Positions 34,643-43,491 of a DNA stretch of 52,468 nucleotides are shown here, in pieces. The position numbers and the translations under genes were made by a program. Below the pieces are notes generated by a model. That model was given only the letters and a program-made list of their open reading frames with translations, did no database searches and was not told where the DNA came from. Source of the stretch: Comamonadaceae bacterium (GTDB lineage Bacteria; Pseudomonadota; Gammaproteobacteria; Burkholderiales; Burkholderiaceae_C); assembly GCA_947450675.1 (NCBI GenBank), contig CANFWI010000019.1, positions 1-52,468 of the forward strand, read 5' to 3'. Position 1 is the stretch's first letter, and each line of letters begins with the position of its first letter.

Positions 34643-36997
34643 ATGAACGCAGCTGTCATCCAGTCCCCCTTTCTCGATTCGGTTTCTGAGCCGGGTCAGG
34701 CGGCGACTCATCCGGAAATCGGTATAGATCAGCTGCGTATTTTTGATGACGCGCAGGAGTGGGTTCGTTTTAGTCAGCCGCAGGTCCCGAATTCTCAGTC
34801 GGGTTCAACGATCGACAAAACCTCGACGCTCTGGGAATCTCAAGTGCTGGTCAGTGGGATGCACTGCGCTGCTTGCTCATTGATGCTGGAGCAAGCCTTG
34901 CTCGCCACACCCGGCGTGCAGTCGGTGCGGGTCAGCGCGGCGAGCCAGCGCGCCAGCGTGGTCTGGTCATCGGCCGTCACGCGGCCTTCGGAATGGTTGC
35001 GGGCACCGCGCGCGCTGGGTTACACCTTGTCGCCGGCCCTCGACACGGCCGCCTCAGACCAGTCCCGCAAGGACGCTCGGCTGGCGCTGTGGCGCTGGCT
35101 GGTGGCTGGTTTTTGCATGATGCAGGTGATGATGTACGCATTTCCTGCGTACATCACCCAGCCTGGCGACATCACGCCCGACATTGAAAAGCTTTTACGC
35201 TGGGCGTCTTGGGTCTTGACCTTGCCGGTCTTGCTTTTTTCTTGCCGGCCATTTTTTGTCAATGCGCTGCGCGACCTGCGATTGCGCACCGTCAGCATGG
35301 ATTTGCCGGTGGCGCTGGGCATCGTGATCACTTTTGTCATCAGTTCGGCGGCGACCTTTGAGCCGGCAGGCTGGTGGAGTTCTGAGGTTTACTTTGACTC
35401 CCTGACGATGTTTGTCTTCTTCCTGCTGACGGGGCGCTGGCTGGAGCAGCGGCTGCGCGCACGCACTTCGGGCGCGCTAGACAGCCTGATGCAGCGTTTG
35501 CCCGACAGCGTGCAGCGGCAGTTGCCCAACGGTGAGTTCGAACAGGTGGCGGTGCGGCGCCTGAAGGTCGGTGACTTGCTGCGGGTTTTGCCGGGGCAGG
35601 CATTTCCCGTGGATGGCCTGATTGAGAGTGGCACTACCTTTGCCGACGAAGCGCTGTTGACTGGCGAGTCGCGACCTATGCCGCGGGCGGTGGGTGCGCT
35701 GGTGATGGCTGGTAGCTACAACCTGTCGGCGACAGTGCAGGTGCGTGTTCGGCAACTGGGTCAGGCCACGCGCTACGCTGGCATTGTTGCGTTGATGCAG
35801 CGCGCCGCCGTTGACAAACCCCGGCTGGCGCAGTTGGCGGATCGTGTGGCCAGGCCATTTTTGTGGTTTGTCATGTTGGCAGCCTTGCTCGCTGCGGCTT
35901 ACTGGTGGAACACCGATCCAGCCCGCGCCGTGATGGCCGCCGTGGCGGTGTTGGTCGTGACGTGCCCTTGCGCCTTGTCATTGGCGACCCCGACCGCCAT
36001 GCTGACCTCGGCCGGTGTGTTGGCGAAGCAGGGCATTTTGGTGCGGCGCTTGCAAGCACTGGAAGCGCTCGCCGACATCGACACCGTGGTCTTCGACAAG
36101 ACCGGCACCCTGACTGAAGCCCGCATGGGTTTGCGCCACATCGCGACCCGCGATGGCGTGACTGCTGTGGACGCGCTGGCGCTGGCCGCAAGTCTGGCTC
36201 GGCATTCGCTGCACCCGGTGTCGCGCGCCTTGGCCGATGGCGGCGCAACGGCGAATAGCTTCAGACTGACCGAGGTTGCCGAGCATACCGGGCAAGGCCT
36301 GCTAGGTGTGCTGGCTGAAACTGAACGAGGCGTCGCCCGCGGCCCCATTCGTTTCGGTTCGGCCCTTTTTTGCGGTGTTGAGGCAACTGTCGAGAATGAC
36401 AAGTTGCAGGTTTTTCTGGCCGATGCGTCCGGCTGGCTGGCCCGCTTTGAGCTCGACGAAGTGGTACGGCCTGACGCAACTGACGCCGTTCGGCAGCTCC
36501 AGTTGGCGGGCTTAGAGGTGCACATGCTTTCGGGCGACCGCAGCGCTGCTGCCCGCCGTGTCGCTGAGCGGCTCGGCATCCAGCACGTACTGGGCGACTG
36601 CACACCGCAGAGCAAACTGGCGCATCTGCAAGCTTTGCAAAGCAAGGGGCGCAAGGTGCTGATGGTGGGCGACGGTTTGAATGACGGGCCCGTGTTGGCG
36701 CGTGCAGATGTGTCGGTCGCGGTCGGCCAAGCCGTTCCGCTGGCCCAGGCGCAGTCCGACTTCATCATCCCCGGTGGTCAGTTGCTGATGCTGGCCAGCA
36801 TGCCGGCTCAAGCGCGCCGCACGGTGTCCATCGTTCGACAAAATCTCGTTTGGGCTGCTGCGTACAACGCGGTTTGCGTGCCACTCGCGATCAGCGGTTT
36901 TGTACCCGCTTGGTTGGCGGGTCTAGGCATGGCGCTCAGTTCTTTGTTCGTGATGCTGAACGCAGCGCGGCTGTCACGCACACCGCAAGGCAACTGA
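34643..36997 (+). CDS. ccoI: Copper P-type ATPase for cbb3 oxidase assembly
   Basis: 784 residues from ATG 34643, or 794 from ATG 34613. The N-terminal metal-binding domain has GMHCAACS. The membrane CPC motif is in TCPCALSLATP, the phosphorylated Asp is in DKTGTLTEA, and the hinge motif is GDGLNDGPVLARADVSVA. These mark a P1B copper ATPase of the CcoI/FixI type, which exports copper for CuB of the oxidase. I prefer 34643 because the FNR box predicts a transcription start there, which makes the first ATG untranslatable from that promoter. The N terminus carries an extra 60-70 residues of low similarity before the CxxC domain. ccoS follows with a 1-nt overlap. Confidence 0.93.
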   Translation: MNAAVIQSPFLDSVSEPGQAATHPEIGIDQLRIFDDAQEWVRFSQPQVPNSQSGSTIDKTSTLWESQVLVSGMHCAACSLMLEQALLATPGVQSVRVSAASQRASVVWSSAVTRPSEWLRAPRALGYTLSPALDTAASDQSRKDARLALWRWLVAGFCMMQVMMYAFPAYITQPGDITPDIEKLLRWASWVLTLPVLLFSCRPFFVNALRDLRLRTVSMDLPVALGIVITFVISSAATFEPAGWWSSEVYFDSLTMFVFFLLTGRWLEQRLRARTSGALDSLMQRLPDSVQRQLPNGEFEQVAVRRLKVGDLLRVLPGQAFPVDGLIESGTTFADEALLTGESRPMPRAVGALVMAGSYNLSATVQVRVRQLGQATRYAGIVALMQRAAVDKPRLAQLADRVARPFLWFVMLAALLAAAYWWNTDPARAVMAAVAVLVVTCPCALSLATPTAMLTSAGVLAKQGILVRRLQALEALADIDTVVFDKTGTLTEARMGLRHIATRDGVTAVDALALAASLARHSLHPVSRALADGGATANSFRLTEVAEHTGQGLLGVLAETERGVARGPIRFGSALFCGVEATVENDKLQVFLADASGWLARFELDEVVRPDATDAVRQLQLAGLEVHMLSGDRSAAARRVAERLGIQHVLGDCTPQSKLAHLQALQSKGRKVLMVGDGLNDGPVLARADVSVAVGQAVPLAQAQSDFIIPGGQLLMLASMPAQARRTVSIVRQNLVWAAAYNAVCVPLAISGFVPAWLAGLGMALSSLFVMLNAARLSRTPQGN

Positions 36998-37158
36998 TGG
37001 ACATTCTTTTTTTGTTGGTGCCGTTTTCTGTTTTGTTAGCCCTTGGGGTGGTCGGCCTGCTGGCTTGGGCGGTCTGGTCGGGCCAATTTGAAGACATTGA
37101 AAGTGAAGGCCAACGGATTTTTCAGGATTCAGATGACAAGTCTGACAGACAAGACTGA
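36997..37158 (+). CDS. ccoS: cbb3 oxidase maturation protein CcoS
   Basis: 53 residues: one membrane segment (ILFLLVPFSVLLALGVVGLLAWAVW region) followed by GQFEDIESEGQRIFQDSD, the classic CcoS pattern of W-x-GQFDDLE-like text. The ATG shares one base with the ccoI stop (TGATG). It is needed for insertion of cofactors into cbb3 oxidase in Rhodobacter. Confidence 0.9.
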   Translation: MDILFLLVPFSVLLALGVVGLLAWAVWSGQFEDIESEGQRIFQDSDDKSDRQD

Positions 37159-37162
37159 AGAC

Positions 37163-37176
37163 TTGATCCATATCAA
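37163..37176. promoter_or_regulatory. FNR box upstream of ccoN
   Basis: TTGATCCATATCAA is a perfect match to TTGAT-N4-ATCAA. Its centre, 37169.5, predicts a start of transcription near 37211, 25 bp before the ccoN ATG. Activation at low oxygen is expected. Confidence 0.9.
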
Positions 37177-37235
37177 TACGCGCGAGGTGGCATCGCGGCA
37201 GACTCAAACCTAACTTGAGTCCTAGAAGGTTTTAA

Positions 37236-38714
37236 ATGAGTGCCGTACTTCCAAATGCATCAATTCCCGTTGTTCAGGGTGGCTGGGCAGCGTCCCATGC
37301 CACGGTCTACAACGACAAGATAGTTCGCCAGTTTGCCGTGGCGGCTGTGATTTGGGGCGTGGTGAGCATGCTGGTCGGCGTGTTCATTGCTGCCCAAATG
37401 GCTTGGCCAGAACTGAACTTTGGTATTTCTTGGTTGTCTTTTGGTCGCTTGCGGCCCTTGCACACCAATGCCGCCATCTTCGCCTTTGGGGGTTGCTCTT
37501 TGTTTGCCACCAGTTACTGGGTGGTGCAGCGCACGTGCCAGACCCGCATCATCTCGGACAAGCTGGCAGCGCTCCACTTCTGGGGTTGGCAAGCGGTGAT
37601 CGTCGCGGCGGCTATTTCCTTGCCGCTGGGCTTCACGCGCGGCAAAGAATACGCTGAACTGGAGTGGCCTATTTCCATTCTGATTGCGATCGCTTGGGTG
37701 GCTTACGCTGTTGTTTTCTTTGGCACCATCGGCATTCGCAAGGTGCGCCATATTTATGTGGCCAACTGGTTTTACGGTGCCTTCATCATTGCCGTCGCGC
37801 TGCTGCACATTGTCAACGCCGCTGTCGTGCCAGCCGGTTGGATGAAGTCCTACTCGGCCTATGCCGGTGTGCAGGACGCCATGGTTCAGTGGTGGTACGG
37901 CCACAACGCCGTTGGTTTTTTCCTCACGGCGGGCTTTCTGGGCATCGTTTATTACTTCATTCCGAAGCAAGCAGAGCGGCCGGTGTATTCCTATCGCCTG
38001 TCCATCGTTCACTTTTGGGCGCTGATTTTCACCTACATGTGGGCTGGTCCGCACCATCTGCACTACACCGCTTTGCCAGATTGGACGCAGTCCTTGGGCA
38101 TGGTCTTCTCCTTGATCTTGCTGGCCCCTAGCTGGGGCGGCATGATCAATGGTGTGATGACGCTGTCGGGTGCTTGGCACAAACTGCGCGAAGACCCGAT
38201 CATCCGTTTCATGATCGTCGCCTTGTCTTTCTACGGCATCTCCACCTTTGAGGGTCCGATGTTGTCGATCAAGACGGTGAACGCACTGTCGCACTACACC
38301 GACTGGAACATTGCCCACGTCCACGGCGGTACCTTGGGTTGGGTTGGTTTTATCTCGATGGGCGCGCTTTACTACTTGGTGCCACGTCTGTTTGGACAAA
38401 AGAAGATGCACAGCCTGAAGGCTATTGAAGTGCACTTTTGGGTGGCCACCATCGGCATCGTGCTGTATATCGCCGCGATGTGGATTGCTGGTGTCATGCA
38501 GGGTTTGATGTGGCGCGCGATCAACCCCGATGGCTCGCTCACCTACACCTTTGTCGAGAGCGTCAAAGCCACCTTTCCGTTCTATGTCGTGCGTTTTTGC
38601 GGTGGTCTGATGTACCTCAGTGGCATGCTCATCATGGCTTGGAATGTCTTCATGACGGCGACGGCAGGCAAGCCCGTTAACGCTACGATCCCGACCGCTT
38701 TGGCCCACGCCTGA
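37236..38714 (+). CDS. ccoN: cbb3-type cytochrome c oxidase subunit I
   Basis: 492 residues, 12 membrane segments. It is the catalytic subunit with haem b, haem b3 and CuB. Histidine ligands are visible in [10 protein letters not shown] (His76), in [11 protein letters not shown] with the Tyr/His pair typical of C-type oxidases, in [13 protein letters not shown], and in [10 protein letters not shown]. The start at 37236 has AGAAGG upstream. It reduces oxygen to water with high affinity in the inner membrane. It is the first gene of the FNR-controlled ccoNOQP operon. Confidence 0.97.
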   Translation: MSAVLPNASIPVVQGGWAASHATVYNDKIVRQFAVAAVIWGVVSMLVGVFIAAQMAWPELNFGISWLSFGRLRPLHTNAAIFAFGGCSLFATSYWVVQRTCQTRIISDKLAALHFWGWQAVIVAAAISLPLGFTRGKEYAELEWPISILIAIAWVAYAVVFFGTIGIRKVRHIYVANWFYGAFIIAVALLHIVNAAVVPAGWMKSYSAYAGVQDAMVQWWYGHNAVGFFLTAGFLGIVYYFIPKQAERPVYSYRLSIVHFWALIFTYMWAGPHHLHYTALPDWTQSLGMVFSLILLAPSWGGMINGVMTLSGAWHKLREDPIIRFMIVALSFYGISTFEGPMLSIKTVNALSHYTDWNIAHVHGGTLGWVGFISMGALYYLVPRLFGQKKMHSLKAIEVHFWVATIGIVLYIAAMWIAGVMQGLMWRAINPDGSLTYTFVESVKATFPFYVVRFCGGLMYLSGMLIMAWNVFMTATAGKPVNATIPTALAHA

Positions 38715-38726
38715 AAGAAATTTGTC

Positions 38727-39332
38727 ATGTCCTTTTCACATGAAAAAGTAGAGACCAACAATTGGTTGATGATCGTTCTGATCTTGCTCGTCGTCGCCGT
38801 CGGTGGGCTGGTTGAAATCGTTCCATTGTTCTTCCAAAAATCCACCACTCAGCCGATCGCCGGTATCGTGCCGGACTCAGCACTCAAAGTGGTCGGTCGC
38901 GACATTTATATTCGTGAAGGTTGCTACAACTGCCATTCGCAGATGATCCGTCCGCTGGTCGCTGAAACGCTGCGCTACGGTCATTACTCAGTGGCCGGGG
39001 AGTTTGTTTATGACCACCCGTTCCAGTGGGGCAGCAAGCGCACCGGGCCTGACCTGCACCGCGTCGGCGGCAAGTACAGCGATGAGTGGCAGCGCATGCA
39101 CTTGATCAGCCCGCGCGATCTGGTGCCCGAGTCCATCATGCCGGCCTATCCATGGCTGGAAAAAGAACCGGCCAATGCTGACACCATTCAGCGCCATATG
39201 AAAGCGCTGCGCACGGTGGGTGTTCCTTACACAGACGAACAAATTGCTGCGGCGCCCGCCGAACTAAAGGACAAGACCGAACTGGATGCGTTGATCGCAT
39301 ATCTGCAGGGTCTCGGTCTGGCACTTAAATAA
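38727..39332 (+). CDS. ccoO: cbb3-type oxidase subunit II, monohaem cytochrome c
   Basis: 201 residues. One N-terminal membrane anchor (about 13-35) is followed by a periplasmic domain with one haem site CYNCH at 66-70, in the typical context REGCYNCHSQMIRPL. The axial methionine is probably in IMPAYPWL. It passes electrons from CcoP to CcoN. It starts 12 bp after ccoN. Confidence 0.96.
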   Translation: MSFSHEKVETNNWLMIVLILLVVAVGGLVEIVPLFFQKSTTQPIAGIVPDSALKVVGRDIYIREGCYNCHSQMIRPLVAETLRYGHYSVAGEFVYDHPFQWGSKRTGPDLHRVGGKYSDEWQRMHLISPRDLVPESIMPAYPWLEKEPANADTIQRHMKALRTVGVPYTDEQIAAAPAELKDKTELDALIAYLQGLGLALK

Positions 39333-39345
39333 TCGAAAGACCGAC

Positions 39346-39483
39346 ATGGATATCAATGTTTTACGAAGCGTCGTCACAGTCACCGCTTTCGCGGTGTTTG
39401 TTGGGATTTTGGTGTGGGCTTGTTTGCCTTCCAAAAAAGCAGACTTTGATGAAGCGGCTCAGTTGCCCTTTCAGTCGGAATAG
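39346..39483 (+). CDS. ccoQ: cbb3-type oxidase small subunit CcoQ
   Basis: 45 residues, a single membrane segment (TVTAFAVFVGILVWACLP) followed by an acidic tail FDEAAQLPF. The F-x-E-A-A-x-L-P-F ending is typical of CcoQ. It lies exactly between ccoO and ccoP and stabilises the complex. The ribosome site is weak (GAAAGACCG). Confidence 0.92.
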   Translation: MDINVLRSVVTVTAFAVFVGILVWACLPSKKADFDEAAQLPFQSE

Positions 39484-39494
39484 GAGCGGTTTTC

Positions 39495-40427
39495 ATGAGT
39501 GATTTCATCAATGGCTTCTGGCCTTGGTACGTGGCCGGCATCAGTTTGGTGTCGATTCTGGCTTGCGCATTGCTGCTGTGGCTGGCCGGCAAGGCAACTG
39601 TCAATCCAAACGCAAATTTGGTTGACGACAACACCACCGGGCATGTGTGGGATGAAGACCTGCGCGAGCTCAACAATCCCTTGCCACGCTGGTGGATGTG
39701 GCTGTTCATTTTGACGGTGATTTTTGCCTTGGGTTACTTGGCCATCTTCCCTGGCTTGGGCAGCTACAAAGGGCTGTCTCAATGGACGACTCTGGCAGAG
39801 CACAAAGTTGACGTAGAGCGCCTGCGGGCAGATGTGGCGCCGCTGTATGCCGAGTTTTCAGCGCAGTCGGTTGAAGCGCTGTCGCATGATCCACGTGCCT
39901 TGGCCATCGGTGAGCGGCAGTTCATGAACACGTGTTCGCAGTGCCATGGCTCAGACGGTCGCGGCAGCAAGTCTTTTCCGAATCTCACCAATGGAAATGC
40001 GGCGTGGTTGGGTGAACGCAATGCTGAACACATTGTCCAGACCATCACCAATGGCCGGGTGGGCATGATGCCGCCGATGGGCGCTGCAGTTGGCAGCGAA
40101 AGCGACATCACGGATGTTGCGCATTACGTGCTCTCGCTGTCGGGCAGTCCGTATAACGAGGTGAAAGCTTTCAATGGCAAGCAGAAGTTTGTCACCTGCG
40201 CGGCCTGTCATGGCCTAGATGGCAAGGGCAATAAGCTGATTGGTGCCCCGAATCTGACCGATGACTACTGGTTGCATGGTTGGGGCGAGGCGGCGATTGT
40301 CAGCGCCATCAAATATGGAAAAAACAATGTCATGCCGGCCCAAGCGCCCAAGCTCACCCCTGAGCAGATTCATGTGGTGGCGGCTTATGTGTTGAGTCTT
40401 GGTGGTTCGCCCCAGGCTGCCAAATAA
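39495..40427 (+). CDS. ccoP: cbb3-type oxidase subunit III, dihaem cytochrome c
   Basis: 310 residues. Two N-terminal membrane segments (about 12-31 and 66-84) flank a conserved cytoplasmic stretch with NNPLPRWWMW. Two haem sites follow: CSQCH at 147-151 and CAACH at 235-239, each with downstream methionines (MMPPMG, NVMPAQ). It accepts electrons from soluble cytochromes. GGAG lies before the ATG. It is the fourth gene of ccoNOQP. Confidence 0.97.
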   Translation: MSDFINGFWPWYVAGISLVSILACALLLWLAGKATVNPNANLVDDNTTGHVWDEDLRELNNPLPRWWMWLFILTVIFALGYLAIFPGLGSYKGLSQWTTLAEHKVDVERLRADVAPLYAEFSAQSVEALSHDPRALAIGERQFMNTCSQCHGSDGRGSKSFPNLTNGNAAWLGERNAEHIVQTITNGRVGMMPPMGAAVGSESDITDVAHYVLSLSGSPYNEVKAFNGKQKFVTCAACHGLDGKGNKLIGAPNLTDDYWLHGWGEAAIVSAIKYGKNNVMPAQAPKLTPEQIHVVAAYVLSLGGSPQAAK

Positions 40428-40458
40428 GCCCGGCAAGCAAGCTACAACGACAGACATA

Positions 40459-40480
40459 GCAAGGCCCACATGGGCCTTGC
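40459..40480. repeat. Perfect hairpin between ccoP and ccoG
   Basis: GCAAGGCCCA (40459-40468) and TGGGCCTTGC (40471-40480) are a 10-bp inverted repeat around CA. No T-tract follows, so it is not a standard terminator. It sits 19 bp before the ccoG GTG. It may lower read-through or protect the ccoNOQP mRNA 3' end, giving less CcoG than oxidase. Confidence 0.7.
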
Positions 40481-40498
40481 CTATTCAGGAGGTTTTCA

Positions 40499-42004
40499 GT
40501 GCCAGGTTCCCCAGACAGCCAACCCGTCGCACGCAAGGCGGCCAAGGTGATTCCCATATTACCGGCCAAGGTGGCGTCCTCGCATGCTGCTGATGGCAAC
40601 GCCACGGGCGACGACTCGAATGTGGTGGCTTCGCTCTACCAGGCCGACAAGAAAATCTATGCGCGTAGCGTCTCTGGCCTGTTCAGTCACTGGCGTTGGA
40701 GCATGGTCTGGATCACGCAGTTGGTGTTTTACGGCTTGCCTTGGCTGTCCATCCACGATCGGCAGGCGATGCTGTTCGATCTGGCATCGCGACGCTTTTA
40801 TATTTTCAACTTGGTGCTGTATCCGCAAGACCTGATTTACCTGACCGGCTTGCTCATCATCAGTGCGCTGTCCTTGTTTTTGTTCACGGCGGTTGCGGGC
40901 CGATTGTGGTGCGGATACGCCTGTCCGCAAACGGTTTACACCGAAATTTTCATGTGGGTCGAACGCAAGATCGAAGGTGATCGCGCGGCCCGTATGCGTC
41001 TCGACAACTCGGCCATGGGCGCCAACAAGCTGGCCCGAAAAGGCGCCAAACACGCGGTCTGGATCGCCATTGGTTTGTGGACGGGCTTCACCTTTGTCGG
41101 TTACTTCTCGCCGATTCGGGAGTTGGCGCTGGAGGTCAGCCGCTTGTCGCTCGGGCCGTGGGAATGGTTTTGGATTCTCTTCTACGGATTTGCCACTTAT
41201 GGCAATGCGGGTTGGATGCGCGAGCAGGTCTGCAAGTACATGTGCCCGTACGCCCGTTTTCAGAGCGCCATGTTTGACCGCGACACCTTGATCGTGACCT
41301 ACGACGCAGCGCGTGGTGAAGGGCGCGGCGTGCGGCCCCGCAGCGACACCCCGGCCGACTATCAGGCCAAAGGTTTGGGCGACTGTATTGACTGCGGCTT
41401 GTGCGTTCAAGTTTGCCCGACGGGCATTGACATTCGCAATGGGCTGCAATACGAGTGCATCAGTTGCTCGGCATGCATCGACGTCTGCGACACCGTCATG
41501 GACAAAATGCATTACCCGCGCGGCTTGATCCGTTACAGCACGCCCAACGGCATCCGCCTGAAGTTATCCAGTGCCGCGATGGTTAGGCGCGTGTTGCGCC
41601 CGCGTGTGCTGATCTACACCGCCGTGCTCTTGACCATTAGCGTTTCCTTGCTGGGCAGTTTGATCACGCGCGCACCGTTCAAGGTCGACGTGGTGCGTGA
41701 CCGCGGCTCATTGGCGCGCGTGGTCGGTCAGGGCCAGATTGAAAATGTCTACCGCTTACAACTGATGAACGCGACCGAAGTGCCGCAGCAATATCAGCTG
41801 CGTGTGTCGGGTCTCGATGGCGCGCAGATTGTCTCTGAAGCCTCGGTCACCGTTGAGCCCGCCGGTTCGCGTTGGTTTCCCGTCCGGGTACAGACACCGC
41901 CAGACGCTGCCGCGCCTGGTTCGCACGCCTTGACCTTCCTGATCAAGGCCGAGGGCGGGCAGGGTGAGCGTGCCGAGAAGTCGGTCTTTTTTGTGCCACG
42001 TTAG
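40499..42004 (+). CDS. ccoG: CcoG/RdxA iron-sulfur membrane protein
   Basis: 501 residues from a GTG start with a perfect AGGAGG 6 nt upstream. Five or so membrane segments carry the GRLWCGYACPQTVYTEIF motif. A cytoplasmic 2[4Fe-4S] ferredoxin domain is near 296-340 (DCIDCGLCVQVCPTGID and CISCSACIDVCD). A C-terminal immunoglobulin-like domain follows. CcoG reduces copper during delivery to cbb3 oxidase. It is downstream of ccoNOQP and upstream of the FixH-like gene, as in many bacteria. Confidence 0.95.
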   Translation: MPGSPDSQPVARKAAKVIPILPAKVASSHAADGNATGDDSNVVASLYQADKKIYARSVSGLFSHWRWSMVWITQLVFYGLPWLSIHDRQAMLFDLASRRFYIFNLVLYPQDLIYLTGLLIISALSLFLFTAVAGRLWCGYACPQTVYTEIFMWVERKIEGDRAARMRLDNSAMGANKLARKGAKHAVWIAIGLWTGFTFVGYFSPIRELALEVSRLSLGPWEWFWILFYGFATYGNAGWMREQVCKYMCPYARFQSAMFDRDTLIVTYDAARGEGRGVRPRSDTPADYQAKGLGDCIDCGLCVQVCPTGIDIRNGLQYECISCSACIDVCDTVMDKMHYPRGLIRYSTPNGIRLKLSSAAMVRRVLRPRVLIYTAVLLTISVSLLGSLITRAPFKVDVVRDRGSLARVVGQGQIENVYRLQLMNATEVPQQYQLRVSGLDGAQIVSEASVTVEPAGSRWFPVRVQTPPDAAAPGSHALTFLIKAEGGQGERAEKSVFFVPR

Positions 42005-42034
42005 CGCCTCGCGCGCTCATGAAAGTAAACGACC

Positions 42035-42325
42035 ATGTCTCAATTTAGCAATTTGTCAAGCCAACGACCCCGTGCGCAGGAACGTCCTTGGTGGAAAGAG
42101 CCGTATGTCTGGATGGTGATTTCCGGGCCGCTGTCGGCGGTGATTGCTTGCGGCGTCACTGCAGTCTATATTTTGCAAGGCCCCGATGCCGTGGTGCCTG
42201 AAGAGCATTACCGTGAAGGCCTTGTGATGTCGAGAGAGGTGAAGACCGCCATGCCGCCCATGCAGCCCGCTGATATGGGGCGCAACCACAGCGCCACGGG
42301 AGGCAAGATCTATGAAAAACCTTGA
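42035..42325 (+). CDS. FixH/CcoH-like membrane protein
   Basis: 96 residues with one membrane segment (about 27-48, VWMVISGPLSAVIACGVTAV). The segment is followed by ILQGPDAVVPEEHYREGL, where the YREG-type motif is typical of FixH. It is shorter than classic FixH (about 160 residues), as it lacks the periplasmic domain. That fits the small CcoH form, which assists cbb3 assembly. It overlaps the next gene by 14 nt. Confidence 0.78.
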   Translation: MSQFSNLSSQRPRAQERPWWKEPYVWMVISGPLSAVIACGVTAVYILQGPDAVVPEEHYREGLVMSREVKTAMPPMQPADMGRNHSATGGKIYEKP

Positions 42326-42605
42326 ACCTGCACTGCGCCCGGTGCCAGAGTCCTCGCGATTGCGCAATGCGGCCTTGATTTTGTGGCCCTCTTTTTTAGC
42401 CGCCTGCTTGCTAGAGGCGTTGGTCTTTGCCGTGGTGGACCCCAGCGAGCTAAATTGGGCGGGACATGCATCGCAGCCGACGCGCCAAGGTGTTTACACC
42501 ATCGCCTTCTTTTTGTTTTGGTCGATCAGCATGGCTTGCTGTAGTTTGGTGTTGTGGCTGTCAAAGCCAGAACTTCAGGTCAACGAGGAAAGCCTCAGTG
42601 ACTGA
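42312..42605 (+). CDS. Small two-segment membrane protein of the cco cluster
   Basis: 97 residues. Two membrane segments lie at about 20-42 and 60-82, separated by a short loop with PSELNWAGHASQP. No family name comes to mind, but similar small proteins follow fixH in Comamonadaceae cco clusters. GGGAGG stands 8 nt before the ATG, so it is well translated. It overlaps fixH by 14 nt and the convergent fnr by 11 nt. A role in cbb3 assembly or quality is inferred from position only. Confidence 0.7.
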   Translation: MKNLEPALRPVPESSRLRNAALILWPSFLAACLLEALVFAVVDPSELNWAGHASQPTRQGVYTIAFFLFWSISMACCSLVLWLSKPELQVNEESLSD

Positions 42606-43314
42606 TCTGCGAATTGACGATGCGCTTCAGCGCCTCGGCATCGCGGATATTGATTTGCCGCTGTTTGACTTCAACGATGCCATCGTCTGAAAATTTCGAG
42701 AAGGTGCGGCTGACGGTTTCGAGCTTCATGCCCAAGTAGCTGCCTATTTCTTCGCGCGTCATGCGCAGAATCAATTCAGTCTTGGAGAATCCGCGGGCTT
42801 GTAAACGTTGAACCAAATTAAGCAAAAACGCTGCCAAGCGTTCTTCGGCTCGCATGCTTCCCAGCAGCAGCATGACGCCATGTTCGCGCACAATTTCACG
42901 GCTCATGATTTTGTGCACATGGTGTTGCAGCGCATTCACTTCTCGTGAAATTTCTTCAATGCGGTCAAACGGCATGACGCAAACTTCTGCGTCTTCAAGG
43001 GCGGTCGCGTCACAGGTGTGCAGGTCGTTGACGATGCCGTCCAAGCCAATGATTTCGCCAGCCATTTGAAAACCCGTGACTTGATCGCGGCCGTCTTCGG
43101 TGATGACACTGGTCTTGAAAAACCCAGTGCGGATGGCGTAAAGCGAAGTGAACTTCTCGCCGTTGTGAAACAAAGAGGTCCCTCGTTTGACCTTGCGACG
43201 GGTGGCAACGAGCTCGTCGACCCGGCTGAGTTCTTGTGGATTCAGTCCCATGGGCATGCACAGCTCACGCAAATTGCAGTTAGAGCAGGCGACTTTAATG
43301 GATTCCTTATTCAT
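42595..43314 (-). CDS. fnr: FNR-type oxygen-sensing transcription regulator
   Basis: 239 residues of the CRP/FNR family. The [4Fe-4S] ligands are Cys10, Cys13 and Cys19 (CSNCNLRELC) and Cys101, with E. coli FNR spacing. The recognition helix has E199, S202 and R203 (ETVSRTFSKF), the residues that read TTGAT. Oxygen destroys the cluster and switches the protein off. Three FNR boxes in this window (ccoI/uspA, ccoN, hemN) are its likely targets. The box at 43415-43428 is 101 bp from its own start and may serve autoregulation. Confidence 0.95.
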   Translation of the reverse strand: MNKESIKVACSNCNLRELCMPMGLNPQELSRVDELVATRRKVKRGTSLFHNGEKFTSLYAIRTGFFKTSVITEDGRDQVTGFQMAGEIIGLDGIVNDLHTCDATALEDAEVCVMPFDRIEEISREVNALQHHVHKIMSREIVREHGVMLLLGSMRAEERLAAFLLNLVQRLQARGFSKTELILRMTREEIGSYLGMKLETVSRTFSKFSDDGIVEVKQRQINIRDAEALKRIVNSQISH

Positions 43315-43414
43315 TCAAACATTTTCGGTGCTTCTAGCCATTTTTCCTAACAATCATTGTATTTTTCTTCGGCTGAGCTTTCTCGTCGCTCATCAAGCGG
43401 ATGGGCTGAGTTGC

Positions 43415-43428
43415 TTGATCCACATCAA
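43415..43428. promoter_or_regulatory. FNR box between fnr and hemN
   Basis: TTGATCCACATCAA matches the consensus at all ten defined positions. The centre 43421.5 predicts a hemN transcript start near 43463, 29 bp before the ATG. A half-site ATCAA-like CATCAAG also occurs 25 bp upstream. Confidence 0.9.
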
Positions 43429-43491
43429 GGCATTCAGCGCTTTCAAGGGTCACAGTCAGCGCATTGCTTCAGGGATTTCAAGGATTGTTTC

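Noticed and set aside
37260..38708. A 482-residue open frame antisense to ccoN
   Set aside because: ccoN has all haem and copper ligands. The antisense product is a His/Arg/Gln-rich shadow without motifs or ribosome site.
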